64,000 nt of DNA from NCBI RefSeq assembly GCF_046348265.1, contig NZ_JAXMEO010000015.1. One strand, 5' to 3'. Positions within the stretch are counted from its first letter, which is position 1. Every line of letters starts with the position of its first letter. Source of the stretch: Pelomonas sp937871895. Lineage in GTDB: Bacteria; Pseudomonadota; Gammaproteobacteria; Burkholderiales; Burkholderiaceae_C. The notes under the pieces were generated by a model, which did no database searches, had not been told where the DNA came from, and was given only the letters and a program-made list of their open reading frames with translations. Positions 33,193 through 41,698 of this stretch are shown here, piece by piece. A program made the position numbers and the translations under genes.

Positions 33193-34368
33193 ATGCCCGC
33201 CACCCAGCCTACGCTCGACCGCTTCCTCCCTGACGACCGTTTTGCCGGCACTTTGGTGGGCCGCGCCTGGCGCCCGGACGCCGAAGGGCCGTCGCTCGTG
33301 GCACTGCGGGCCGATGGTGTCTATGACCTGAGCCACCACTTCGCCACCATGAGTGCGCTGCTCGAAGAGGCCGACCCCGCAGCCACCGTGAAGGCCCTGA
33401 CCGGCGAGCGGCTCGGCAGTGTCGAGGCCCTGCTGGCCAACAGCGACGAAGCGCGCCGCGCCGCGACTCAGGCTTACTTTCTGGCGCCCTGCGACCTGCA
33501 AGTCGTCAAGGCGGCCGGCGTCACCTTCGCCAACAGCATGCTCGAGCGTGTGATCGAAGAGCAGGCCAAGGGCGACCCGGCCAAGGCCGATGCCATCCGC
33601 GCGCAGGTGGTGGCCCAGATCGGCGCCGACCTCTCCACCATCAAGCCTGGCTCCGAGCAGGCCATGCGTCTCAAGGCCGTGCTGCAGCAGCAAGGCTTGT
33701 GGTCGCAGTACCTGGAGGTGGGCATCGGGCCCGATGCCGAGGTCTTCAGCAAGGCGCCGGTGCTCTCCAGCGTCGGGACCGGGGCCGACATCGGCGTGCG
33801 CTCCGACTCCAGCTGGAACAACCCCGAGCCTGAAGTGGTGCTGGCAGTTAGCAGCACGGGCCGCATCGTCGGCGCAGCGCTGGGCAATGACGTCAATCTG
33901 CGCGACTTGGAGGGCCGCAGCGCGCTGCTGCTGTCCAAGGCCAAGGACAACAACGCCTCCTGCGCCATCGGGCCCTTCATCCGTCTCTTTGATGCCAGCT
34001 TCAACCTCGACGATGTGCGCCGCGCCGAGGTCGAGCTGCGCGTCGAGGGGGACGACGGCTTCGTGATGGTGGGCCACAACCTGATGAGCCGCATCAGCCG
34101 TGACCCGACCGACATCGTCGAGCAGGTGCTGGCCGCGCACCAGTACCCGGACGGCTTCATGCTCTTCCTCGGCACCTTGTTCGCGCCGACGCAGGACCGT
34201 GACCATGCGGGCGGCGGCTTCACCCACAAGCTCGGAGACCGGGTCTCGATCCGCAGCAGCCGGTTTGGCGAGCTCTGCAACCGCGTCACCCACAGTGAAA
34301 CCGCCGCGCCCTGGCGCTTTGGCCTGCGTGCGCTGATGAGCAATCTGGCCCGTCGCGGCCTGCTGTGA
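33193..34368 (+). CDS. FAH-family hydrolase/dehydratase, XylX-like
   Basis: A 391-residue member of the fumarylacetoacetate hydrolase superfamily. The metal-binding acidic residues occur in NNPEPEVVLAV and GNDVNLRD. GNDVNLRDLEGRSALLL followed by AKDNNASCAIGPF resembles 2-keto-3-deoxy-pentonate dehydratases (XylX/KdaD), and the length of about 390 also fits that group, not the shorter hydrolases. If so, it dehydrates 2-keto-3-deoxy-xylonate or arabinonate in non-phosphorylating pentose use. No other pentose genes adjoin. A LacI-type palindrome stands in its promoter. Confidence 0.72.
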   Translation: MPATQPTLDRFLPDDRFAGTLVGRAWRPDAEGPSLVALRADGVYDLSHHFATMSALLEEADPAATVKALTGERLGSVEALLANSDEARRAATQAYFLAPCDLQVVKAAGVTFANSMLERVIEEQAKGDPAKADAIRAQVVAQIGADLSTIKPGSEQAMRLKAVLQQQGLWSQYLEVGIGPDAEVFSKAPVLSSVGTGADIGVRSDSSWNNPEPEVVLAVSSTGRIVGAALGNDVNLRDLEGRSALLLSKAKDNNASCAIGPFIRLFDASFNLDDVRRAEVELRVEGDDGFVMVGHNLMSRISRDPTDIVEQVLAAHQYPDGFMLFLGTLFAPTQDRDHAGGGFTHKLGDRVSIRSSRFGELCNRVTHSETAAPWRFGLRALMSNLARRGLL

Positions 34369-34451
34369 TTTCCCCAGGCAGCGCGATAGCGCGCATGGGC
34401 CACAATCGCCGCCGCCCGCGTGTTGTGCGGGCCTCTCTATCGACAGGAAGC

Positions 34452-34805
34452 ATGAACAAGACCGATCTGATCAGCCATCTCGCCACCAAGCACGAGGTCA
34501 GCAAGGCCGAAGCCGGCCGCATCGTTGAAACCCTGCTGGATGCCATCGTCACCACCGTCAAGAAGGGCGGCACGGTGTCCATCCCCGGCTTTGGCAGCTT
34601 CAAGCAGCACGCCCGCGCCGCCCGCACTGGCGTCAACCCCTCCACCGGCGACAAGATCAAGATCGCCGCCGCCAAGCTGCCCAAGTTCAGCCCCGGCGCT
34701 GGCTTCAAGGCCGCCGTGGATCCCAAGGCTGCTGCCCGCAAGGCCGCTGCCAAGCCTGCCGCCAAGGCTGCCAAGCCGGCTGCCAAGGCCAAGGGCAAGA
34801 AGTAA
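34452..34805 (+). CDS. HU-family DNA-binding protein with histone-like tail
   Basis: A 117-residue nucleoid protein. Residues 1-90 are an HU fold: MNKTDLISHLATKHEVSKAE, then GFGSF and the beta-arm RAARTGVNPSTGDKIKI. The tail from about residue 90 is made only of Lys, Ala, Pro, Gly and similar (KAAAKPAAKAAKPAAKAKG), like histone H1-type bacterial proteins. The tail should raise non-specific DNA or RNA binding. A good AGGA site sits four bases before the ATG. It is between the FAH gene and the LacI gene on the same strand. Confidence 0.93.
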   Translation: MNKTDLISHLATKHEVSKAEAGRIVETLLDAIVTTVKKGGTVSIPGFGSFKQHARAARTGVNPSTGDKIKIAAAKLPKFSPGAGFKAAVDPKAAARKAAAKPAAKAAKPAAKAKGKK

Positions 34806-34810
34806 TCTGG

Positions 34811-34845
34811 GTCACGCGTCGTGACGGCTTGGGTGCGCAGCACCC
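34811..34845 (+). other. Two small hairpins between the HU and LacI genes
   Basis: GTCACG-CGT-CGTGAC (34811-34825) and GGGTGC-GCA-GCACCC (34831-34845) lie in tandem. No T-run follows, so they are not classical terminators. Either could be a protein-binding palindrome for the LacI-family gene that starts 30 bases later, or a stabilising 3' structure of the HU message. Confidence 0.45.
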
Positions 34846-34875
34846 GCCGTTGCGGCCCGTGAGGAAAGCATTCAC

Positions 34876-35907
34876 GTGAGCACGCGCAGCAGCAGCCCCA
34901 CCATCGTCGACGTCGCCCGCCAGGCCGGCGTGTCCATCAAGACGGTCTCCCGCGTGCTCAACCAGGAGCCCGGCGTTCACGAGGAAACGCGCGCCGAGGT
35001 GCTGCGCGTGGTCAAGGCGCTGCGCTACCGGCCCAAGCAGTCGGCCCGCAGCCTCGCTGGCGGCCGCTCCTTCCTGCTGGGCCTGCTCTATTACGACCCG
35101 AGCGCTGCCTTCGTCGGCCGCGTGCAGCAAGGCGCTACCTTGCACTGCCGCGAGGTCGGCTACCACCTCGTTGTCGAGTCGCTGCACCACGATACGCGCG
35201 ACCTCCAGGAACAGGTCGAGCGCATGGTGATGACCCTGCGCCCCGACGGCATGATCCTGACGCCGCCCCTGTGCGACAGCCGGGAAGTGCTGGACGCCCT
35301 GCGCGAGAGCGACACCCCCTTCGTGCAGATCTCGCCCGAGCGTGACCTGCCCGACGCACCCTCGCTGCGCATGGACGACATCCGCGCCGCCGAGGACATG
35401 ACCAACCTGCTCATCAGCCTGGGTCACGAGCGCATCGCCTTCATCAAGGGGGCGCCCGACCAGATCGCCAGCGCCCACCGCTACCAGGGCTACCTGGACG
35501 CGCTGCGCGCGCACGGCCTGCAGCCCGACACCCAGCTCATCCAACAAGGTTCTTTCTCGTTCGACACCGGCCGCGAGGCTGCGCACCAATTGTTGAGCCG
35601 CACGCTGCGGCCCACTGCTGTGTTCGCATCGAACGACGACATGGCCCTGGGCGTGCTGGCGGCGGCGCAGCGGCTCGGGCTGTCGGTGCCGGGGGACCTG
35701 TCGGTCGCCGGCTTCGATGATTCGCCGCCCGCCGCCCTGGTCTGGCCGGCACTGACGACCGTGCGCCAGCCCGTGTCCGAAATGGCCAGCCTGGCCGTGG
35801 ACCTGCTCGTGCGCCGTCGCAGTGATCCGGCTGCAGAGCCCGTGCACCGCGTGCTGCCTTTCGAGCTGGTCGTGCGCGACTCCACGGCCGTGCGCCGTCG
35901 CGGCTGA
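34876..35907 (+). CDS. LacI-family transcriptional regulator
   Basis: A 343-residue regulator. The N-terminal helix-turn-helix reads TIVDVARQAGVSIKTVSRVLN, and the hinge segment follows in RYRPKQSARSLAGGR. The C-terminal part is a periplasmic-binding-protein-like sugar domain (FASNDDMALGVL, VAGFDDSPPAALVWPALTTVRQP). The start is GTG 34876 with GAGGAAA eight bases upstream. It should control a sugar operon, perhaps the XylX-like gene, whose promoter has a TAGCGCTA palindrome. Confidence 0.9.
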   Translation: MSTRSSSPTIVDVARQAGVSIKTVSRVLNQEPGVHEETRAEVLRVVKALRYRPKQSARSLAGGRSFLLGLLYYDPSAAFVGRVQQGATLHCREVGYHLVVESLHHDTRDLQEQVERMVMTLRPDGMILTPPLCDSREVLDALRESDTPFVQISPERDLPDAPSLRMDDIRAAEDMTNLLISLGHERIAFIKGAPDQIASAHRYQGYLDALRAHGLQPDTQLIQQGSFSFDTGREAAHQLLSRTLRPTAVFASNDDMALGVLAAAQRLGLSVPGDLSVAGFDDSPPAALVWPALTTVRQPVSEMASLAVDLLVRRRSDPAAEPVHRVLPFELVVRDSTAVRRRG

Positions 35908-36182
35908 GCGCCGCTGAAAAGCCCGCTGCAGGGGCCGCGGTGCGCGGCCTTGCCATGGGTATTCCCGCAGAGCGTGGTATGGCTGACGCATGTGGGCGTC
36001 AACTCGGTCAGACCCCCTGTGCACAGCCCTTAAGCTCCGGCTCCGGCACGCGTGATTTTTCACACGAGGGGCAGCTCTTGCAGTGAGGATTCACAGTGTC
36101 GCGGTTGGCGCCCTGCATTTTTTTGGCGACCATCCGGCTCCCGGGGCGATTCCCGCTGCGGGATCTTGGTCGCGAGCCCTCA

Positions 36183-37478
36183 ATGCAGGACAAGAAATCG
36201 GATCCGTTGATCGACGTCAGCCAGTTGCAGGTGGGGATGTTCATCCACCTCGACCTGGGTTGGATGTCCCACCCCTTCCCGCTGTCCAGCTTCAAGATTG
36301 CCTCAAGTGACCAGCTTGTCACTTTGCGCCGGCTCGGCCTGACCCAGGTGCGCTGGAGCCCAGCCAAGAGCGATCTCGGCTTTCAGGACTCGTCCACGGC
36401 TGCGACGGCTGCAGCCATCTCGCCGGACCCGGCCGACCTGCCCAACCAACCCACGCCCGCCGACCTCGCCCGTGAAGCCCACAAGCGCGCGCTCGCCGCG
36501 CAGCGGGACGCGCTGGCGCTGTGCCAGCAGCAGTACGGCGAAGCTGCTGCGGCGTTCCGCCAGGTGGTTGAGGCTGTCTCGACCCGCCCCAGCCATGCCC
36601 GCGAGCAGGCTCAGGCGCTGACCTCCGCCATGCTCGACAAGATGCTGGTCGAGGGCGACCTCAACCTGCGCCTGCTGAACGAAGCCGCCGGCGACCGGCA
36701 CACCGCCCACTCGCTCAACGTCGGCATCATTGCCCTGCTGCTGGGCCGCGCCTTCGGCCTGGGGCGCGACGAGATGATGGATCTCGGCGTTGGCGCGCTG
36801 CTGCACGATGTTGGCAAGATCGACATCGCCCCGCGCCTGCGTCACCGCGATGACAGCTTCACTAATGCTGAGCTGCAGGCCTACCAGCAACACGTCACCA
36901 AGGGCGTTGCGCTCGGCCAGTCGATGGGGCTGACGCCAGGCCCCTTGCTCATCATTGCCCAGCACCACGAGCACGCTGATGGCTCCGGCTTCCCGCAGCG
37001 CATCACCGCCGACCGCATGAGCGCCGGCGCGCGCATCGTGGCCTTGGTCAACCGCTTTGACGGGCTGTGCAACCCGCTGCTGGCCTCCAAGGCGATGACG
37101 CCGCACGAAGCGCTGTCCCTGATGTTCGCGCAGGGCCGCAATCGCTTTGACTCGACCATGCTGAACGCCTTCATCCGCATGATGGGCGTCTACCCACCTG
37201 GCTCGGCCGTGCAATTGACCGACGACCGCTTTGCGCTCGTCACCTCGGTCAACCCCTCGCGCCCGCTCAAGCCCCGCGTTCTCGTGCACGACCCCAAGAT
37301 CGCGCGCGAGGAGGCCTTGACCCTGAACCTTGAGGACACGCCCGATGTGGGCATCCGGCGCAGTCTCAAGCCCGAAGCTCTGCCTCGGGCTGCGCTGGAC
37401 TACCTCAGCCCGCGCTCACGCGTCGCGTATTTCTTTGACAGCGTTGACTCCAGCGGCTACTCGGAGGCCGCTGCGTGA
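36183..37478 (+). CDS. HD-GYP domain cyclic-di-GMP phosphodiesterase
   Basis: A 431-residue cytoplasmic protein. The N-terminal part (SQLQVGMFIHLDLGW) is a DUF3391-like domain. The HD-GYP part has ALLHDVGKIDI (HD plus Gly-Lys), HVTKG, HHEHADGSGFP (GFP in place of GYP) and ALVNRFDGL. Enzymes of this type turn c-di-GMP into GMP. The 275 bases before it hold no gene. Its stop overlaps the next gene by four bases (GTGA), joining two c-di-GMP proteins in one operon. Confidence 0.9.
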   Translation: MQDKKSDPLIDVSQLQVGMFIHLDLGWMSHPFPLSSFKIASSDQLVTLRRLGLTQVRWSPAKSDLGFQDSSTAATAAAISPDPADLPNQPTPADLAREAHKRALAAQRDALALCQQQYGEAAAAFRQVVEAVSTRPSHAREQAQALTSAMLDKMLVEGDLNLRLLNEAAGDRHTAHSLNVGIIALLLGRAFGLGRDEMMDLGVGALLHDVGKIDIAPRLRHRDDSFTNAELQAYQQHVTKGVALGQSMGLTPGPLLIIAQHHEHADGSGFPQRITADRMSAGARIVALVNRFDGLCNPLLASKAMTPHEALSLMFAQGRNRFDSTMLNAFIRMMGVYPPGSAVQLTDDRFALVTSVNPSRPLKPRVLVHDPKIAREEALTLNLEDTPDVGIRRSLKPEALPRAALDYLSPRSRVAYFFDSVDSSGYSEAAA

Positions 37479-39580
37479 CATCCCCAGAGCCTCGCCGTCC
37501 GGAACACTCGGCGGCCGAGGCATTGCTTGATGGGCTGCCCGAGCCCGCCTGGTTGGTCGATGGCCAAAGCCGCATGGTCTCGGCGGTCAATCGGCCCGCC
37601 TTGCGCCTGCTGGGCTTGCGCGAGGATCAGGTCGTCGGATTCGCGCCGCAGGCCCTGTGCACCACGCCGGAGGACGAGGTCTTCTGGCACAGCGCGGCGC
37701 ACGACCCCGAGGCGCGCCTGCGCTCCGACACCGTGCTGCACCACTCCGACGGACGGCCGCTCTGGGTCAGTCGCAGCGTCAGCCCCGTGGCCTTGCCCGA
37801 TGGGGAGCGCTTTTGGCTGGTGCTGCTGCATGACCAGACCCGCCGCCGCCGTGCCGAAGCCGAGCGCGAAGGCCTGCTGGCCGAACTGCGCGCCACGCTC
37901 GAATCCACCGCCGACGGCATCCTCGTGACCGACCTTTCGGGCCGCGTACGCAGCTTCAACCGCCGCTTCGTCCAGATCTGGGAGTTGCCGGGCGGACATT
38001 TGCATGAACCCGGTGATGCCGGTCTTTGGCTCAGCCTGCAGCGCCTGCTGTCCGACGGTGACCTGTACCGCCGTCGCATCGATGCCCTGCTCAGCGAGCC
38101 GCTGACGCGCAGCACCGACACCTTGCACCTGGCCGATGGCCGCGTGCTGGAGCAGGTCTCGCTGCCGCAGATCAGCCGGGGTGAGGCCATCGGCCGCGTG
38201 TTCTCTTTCCGGGATCTGAGCGAGAAGATCGCCGCGCACCAACGCATCGAAGAGATGGCGCGGGTCGATGCCCTCACCGGGGCACCGAACCGGCGGGCCC
38301 TGTGCGACCTGATGGCGCGGCAGATTGAGCGCAAGGGACAGCCCTTCGCCCTGCTTCACATCGACCTGGACCGCTTCAAGCAGATCAACGACACCTTTGG
38401 CGCCAGCTATGGCGATCGGGTGCTGCGCGACGTCGCCGAACGACTGCGCGCCGGCTTTGGCATGGACGACGTGCTCGCGCGCCTGGGGGCCGACGAGTTT
38501 GCGCTGCTGATCGAAAACGCCGAGGTGCGCGAGGCCGAGGCGGCCGCGCGACGCGTCGAGCAGCAGTTGGCAGCGCCGTTCAGCTTCGACAGCCTCAGCT
38601 TCACCGTCACCGCGTCCTGCGGCATTGCGCTGTACCCCCGCGACGGCGACACACCCGACGTGCTGATGGCCAGTGCCGAGCGCGCCATGCACTGGGTCAA
38701 GGAGAGCGGCCGCGCGGGCTTCCGCTTCCATGTGCCGCGGCGCGACGTGGACCTGCTCTCGCGCATGCGGCTCGATCACGCCATGCGCCAGGCGCTCGAA
38801 TTCGGCCAGTTCAGGCTCAGCTTCCAACCTCAGGTCGAGGTCGGCAGTCGTCGCGTCATTGGTGCCGAGGCGCTGCTGCGCTGGCGCGACCCGGTGCGCG
38901 GCGAGATCGCGCCCGCCGATTTCATCCCCCTGGCCGAACAGAGTGGCTTCATCGTGCCGCTCGGCGACTGGGTGCTGCGGGAGGCCGTGATGCAGGCGGC
39001 GGAGTGGCTGCGGCAAGGTCTGCGCATGCCTATCGCCGTCAACGTGTCGGCGCTGCAGTTCCAGCAACCGCAGTTCATCGAAGGCGTGGCCGCCGCGCTG
39101 CGCATGGCCGGCCTGCCGCCCGGCTTGCTGGAGTTGGAGCTCACGGAGTCCGTGCTGGTCGGTGATGCCGACGAGTGCTTGCGGCGCATGCGTGCGCTGG
39201 CCAGCCTGGGCGTGGCGCTGTCCATCGACGACTTCGGCACCGGCTATTCCAGCCTGGCCTACCTCAAGCGTTTCCCCATCCAACGCCTCAAGATCGACCG
39301 CAGCTTCGTGCAAGGCCTGCCCGGCGATGCGAGCGACGCCGGCATCGTCAACGCCATCGTTCAGGTGGGCCGGGCGCTCAATCTGCAGGTCATCGCCGAG
39401 GGTGTCGAGCGCGAAGCGCAGCGGGACTTCCTGGCCCGCGCTGGCTGCCACGAATTCCAGGGCTATCTGTACGCGGCACCGCTGACGGCGGCCGAGTTTG
39501 AAGAGCGCGTGCGCCCGCGCCGCGCCGTCGAAGACGATGCGCCAGCCTCCGGCTGGCTGGGGCTTGCCAGCACGGGTTGA
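37475..39580 (+). CDS. PAS-GGDEF-EAL protein with degenerate GADEF
   Basis: A 701-residue c-di-GMP protein. Two PAS-like sensor regions span about residues 15-120 and 145-250. The GGDEF domain (from about 265) has LTGAPNRRAL but its signature is GADEF, so cyclase activity is doubtful, although the domain may still bind GTP. The EAL domain is intact: AEALLRWRDP, ELTESVL, IDDFGTGYSSLAYLKRFPIQRLKID, and AEGVE. It should therefore act as a phosphodiesterase. The start is GTG 37475, coupled to the HD-GYP gene. Confidence 0.9.
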   Translation: MTSPEPRRPEHSAAEALLDGLPEPAWLVDGQSRMVSAVNRPALRLLGLREDQVVGFAPQALCTTPEDEVFWHSAAHDPEARLRSDTVLHHSDGRPLWVSRSVSPVALPDGERFWLVLLHDQTRRRRAEAEREGLLAELRATLESTADGILVTDLSGRVRSFNRRFVQIWELPGGHLHEPGDAGLWLSLQRLLSDGDLYRRRIDALLSEPLTRSTDTLHLADGRVLEQVSLPQISRGEAIGRVFSFRDLSEKIAAHQRIEEMARVDALTGAPNRRALCDLMARQIERKGQPFALLHIDLDRFKQINDTFGASYGDRVLRDVAERLRAGFGMDDVLARLGADEFALLIENAEVREAEAAARRVEQQLAAPFSFDSLSFTVTASCGIALYPRDGDTPDVLMASAERAMHWVKESGRAGFRFHVPRRDVDLLSRMRLDHAMRQALEFGQFRLSFQPQVEVGSRRVIGAEALLRWRDPVRGEIAPADFIPLAEQSGFIVPLGDWVLREAVMQAAEWLRQGLRMPIAVNVSALQFQQPQFIEGVAAALRMAGLPPGLLELELTESVLVGDADECLRRMRALASLGVALSIDDFGTGYSSLAYLKRFPIQRLKIDRSFVQGLPGDASDAGIVNAIVQVGRALNLQVIAEGVEREAQRDFLARAGCHEFQGYLYAAPLTAAEFEERVRPRRAVEDDAPASGWLGLASTG

Positions 39581-39590
39581 CAATGAGCGC

Positions 39591-39902
39591 ATGCTCATTC
39601 GATTCAAGTCCCCCGTCGCCGCCGATGTCTTGATGCTGGGCGACAACGCACAGCAAGTCCTGCGCTTGGTGGGCCGCGAAGGGCAGCTCAAAGGCATCTT
39701 CGAAGTCGATGACCAGCCCCGCATCATCGAGTTGCTGGATGCCGCCGTGGCTGCCGAGGCCCAGGCTGCGGAAGCGGCCGCCGATGCGGGTGGCACAGCA
39801 CCCGCCCGCCCGCTTGTCAGCCTGCGCCAGCGCGTGTGGCCGCTGCGCGAGATGCTGCGCCAGTCCAGCCGCGAGCGCGTCGCCGTCGTCTGGGGCGTTT
39901 GA
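39591..39902 (+). CDS. DUF1840 domain protein
   Basis: A 103-residue protein of the DUF1840 family, found mainly in Burkholderiales. The first 45 residues (MLIRFKSPVAADVLMLGDNA, then LRLVGREGQLKGIF) and the end (LRQRVWPLREMLRQSSRE) match the family pattern, with an alanine-rich linker between them. Function is unknown. It begins ten bases after the GGDEF-EAL gene, and its stop overlaps the next start by one base (TGATG). Confidence 0.82.
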   Translation: MLIRFKSPVAADVLMLGDNAQQVLRLVGREGQLKGIFEVDDQPRIIELLDAAVAAEAQAAEAAADAGGTAPARPLVSLRQRVWPLREMLRQSSRERVAVVWGV

Positions 39903-40579
39903 TGAGTCCCGCGCGCATCACCCGCCTGCTGGTGATCCGGCATGGCGAGACGCTCTGGAACCGTGAAGGCCGCATCCAGGGTCATATCGACATCCCGCTC
40001 AGCCCCCTCGGGCGGTTGCAGGCCGAGCGCTTGGCCGATGCCCTGCGAGACGAAACCATTGACGCCGTCTACAGCAGCGATCTGCAACGCGCTCAGCAAA
40101 CCGCTGCCGGACTGGCGCTGGGGCGGCCACTGGAGGTGCAGGCGTCTGTGGCGCTCCGCGAGCGGCATTTCGGCGCCTTCGAGGGCCTGACCTGGGAGGA
40201 AATTCATGCCCGTGATGCCGACAGCGCCGCACGTTGGAAACGCCGAGAGCCAGATTTTCGCGTTGGCGGTGGCGAATCCCTCGTCGAGTTGCAGGCTCGC
40301 TGTATCGGCGAACTGACCCGTATCGCCCAACAGCATCCCGGCGGGCAAATCGCCGTCGTGGCCCATGGCGGTGTGCTCGATTGCTTCTACCGCGCGGCCG
40401 TGGGCCTGCCATTGGCTGCAAGCCGGAGTTGGGTGCTGGGCAATGCAAGCATCAACCGCCTGTTGTTCGCTGACGGGCAGTTCAGCCTCATCGGTTGGAA
40501 CGACGACCGGCACCTGGCCGGCCTGGCTGACTTGGCCGGGGCCGACGATGTCCTGGCCGCGCCGCCGCGCCGCACATGA
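39902..40579 (+). CDS. Histidine phosphatase family protein (phosphoglycerate mutase-like)
   Basis: A 225-residue enzyme with the histidine-phosphatase signature LVIRHGETLWN (nucleophilic His16). A YSSDLQRAQQTA block follows, then RHFGAFEGLTWEE and a late VVAHGGVLDCF with the second active-site His. This pattern fits GpmB/CobC-like phosphatases, which dephosphorylate small metabolites; the exact substrate is open. The start overlaps the DUF1840 stop by one base. No signal peptide. Confidence 0.88.
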   Translation: MSPARITRLLVIRHGETLWNREGRIQGHIDIPLSPLGRLQAERLADALRDETIDAVYSSDLQRAQQTAAGLALGRPLEVQASVALRERHFGAFEGLTWEEIHARDADSAARWKRREPDFRVGGGESLVELQARCIGELTRIAQQHPGGQIAVVAHGGVLDCFYRAAVGLPLAASRSWVLGNASINRLLFADGQFSLIGWNDDRHLAGLADLAGADDVLAAPPRRT

Positions 40580-40633
40580 CAGTTCTGTTGCGATTTCGCG
40601 TCGTGGGGGTCTATTCGGGCAATCCCTGGCTCA

Positions 40634-40639
40634 TATACT
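40634..40639 (+). promoter_or_regulatory. Candidate -10 box (TATACT) of the porin gene
   Basis: TATACT, 62 bases before the porin ATG, in a locally AT-richer stretch after the upstream gene. No clear -35 box, so activation or weak consensus is likely. The message would have a leader of about 55 bases. Confidence 0.45.
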
Positions 40640-40701
40640 GATTTGACCCCCCAGTCCGGTGGTCAGCCTCCTGTCCGCCGTTAACTCAGTAAAGGCACCC
40701 G

Positions 40702-41643
40702 ATGAAGAAGTTTGCATTTGCCGCGCTCGTATCTGTTGTTGCTGTTCCGGCATTCGCACAGACCGTGACCCTCTGGGGTCGCTTCAATACCACCGTTGAA
40801 AGCGTCAAGACCGGCTCTGCCGACCGCGTCGTCAAGGTCAACAGCAACAGCTCGCGCCTTGGCCTCAAGGGCATGGAAGACCTCGGTGGTGGGCTCAAGG
40901 CTGCCTTCCAACTGGAGCATGGCTTTGACTCGGACACCGGCAACTCCAACCTCGGCAACCAGTTCTGGGGCCGCGCGTCCAACGTCAGTCTGATCGGCAA
41001 TTTCGGTGAAGTTCGGCTGGGCCGCTGGATCCCGGGCTCTTACTTCGCGACGGTGGACTACGTGAGCATGCACAACCATGACACGGGCACGTCGTCCGAC
41101 GCGCTGGCCTCTGAGGCCACGATGTTCAACCCGCGCAGCAACAAGGTCGGTTACTTCACGCCCAAGTTTGGCAACTTCAGCGCCGAGTTCGACATTCACG
41201 CCGGTGAAGGCGTCGATGCCCGCGCGTATGACTTGTCGGTCAACTACGACAACGGCCCGGTCCACTACGGTTTCGGCTATAGCAAGCAAGGCACCCAGAA
41301 GCAGTACGCCATCCGCGGCCTGTACCAGCTGGGCGCCTTCACCTTCGGTGGCTACTACCAGCGTGAAACCGAAGACACCTTCAAGGCCAATCCGGATCGC
41401 GACATCGGTCGCGTGTCGGTGATGTACACGACCGGTGCTTCCGAGTTCCACGTCAACGTGGGTGGCAGCAAGGCGGGTGGCAGCTTCGGCGCCTATGGTG
41501 GCAAGCAGTACACCTTCGGCTACAACTACAACCTGAGCAAGCGCACCAAGGTCTACGGCTACTACACCGCCGTGGACCGCACCGCCCCGAACTCGGTCGG
41601 TGACTCCAGCTCCCTCGCAGCTGGCCTGCGCCACAACTTCTGA
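40702..41643 (+). CDS. Gram-negative general porin
   Basis: A 313-residue outer-membrane trimeric porin of the betaproteobacterial type. A signal peptide (MKKFAFAALVSVVAVPAFA) is followed by QTVTLWGRFNTTVE, the usual first strand. SSRLGLKGMEDLGGGLKAAFQLEHGF and GEVRLGRW are porin signatures. The last residue is Phe (RHNF), needed for outer-membrane assembly. It has its own promoter and a bidirectional terminator after it. Ion selectivity cannot be judged from the sequence. Confidence 0.95.
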   Translation: MKKFAFAALVSVVAVPAFAQTVTLWGRFNTTVESVKTGSADRVVKVNSNSSRLGLKGMEDLGGGLKAAFQLEHGFDSDTGNSNLGNQFWGRASNVSLIGNFGEVRLGRWIPGSYFATVDYVSMHNHDTGTSSDALASEATMFNPRSNKVGYFTPKFGNFSAEFDIHAGEGVDARAYDLSVNYDNGPVHYGFGYSKQGTQKQYAIRGLYQLGAFTFGGYYQRETEDTFKANPDRDIGRVSVMYTTGASEFHVNVGGSKAGGSFGAYGGKQYTFGYNYNLSKRTKVYGYYTAVDRTAPNSVGDSSSLAAGLRHNF

Positions 41644-41668
41644 TTTCCGGGCAGGTCCTGCCCCCAGC

Positions 41669-41695
41669 AAAAAGCGCCCCTCGGGGCGCTTTTTT
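41669..41695. terminator. Bidirectional terminator between porin and ruvB
   Basis: AAAAGCGCCCC-TC-GGGGCGCTTTTTT. It ends the porin transcript on the plus strand and, with its A-rich left side, the ruvAB transcript on the minus strand. Confidence 0.9.
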
Positions 41696-41698
41696 CAT

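Noticed and set aside
34811..34845. A terminator after the HU gene
   Set aside because: The two hairpins lack a following T-run, so I record them only as structures.
37457..40513. A minus-strand open frame of more than 1000 codons
   Set aside because: It is antisense to clear c-di-GMP, DUF1840 and phosphatase genes. Its product is a low-complexity string rich in Arg, His, Gln and Gly, as expected from GC-rich codon bias.
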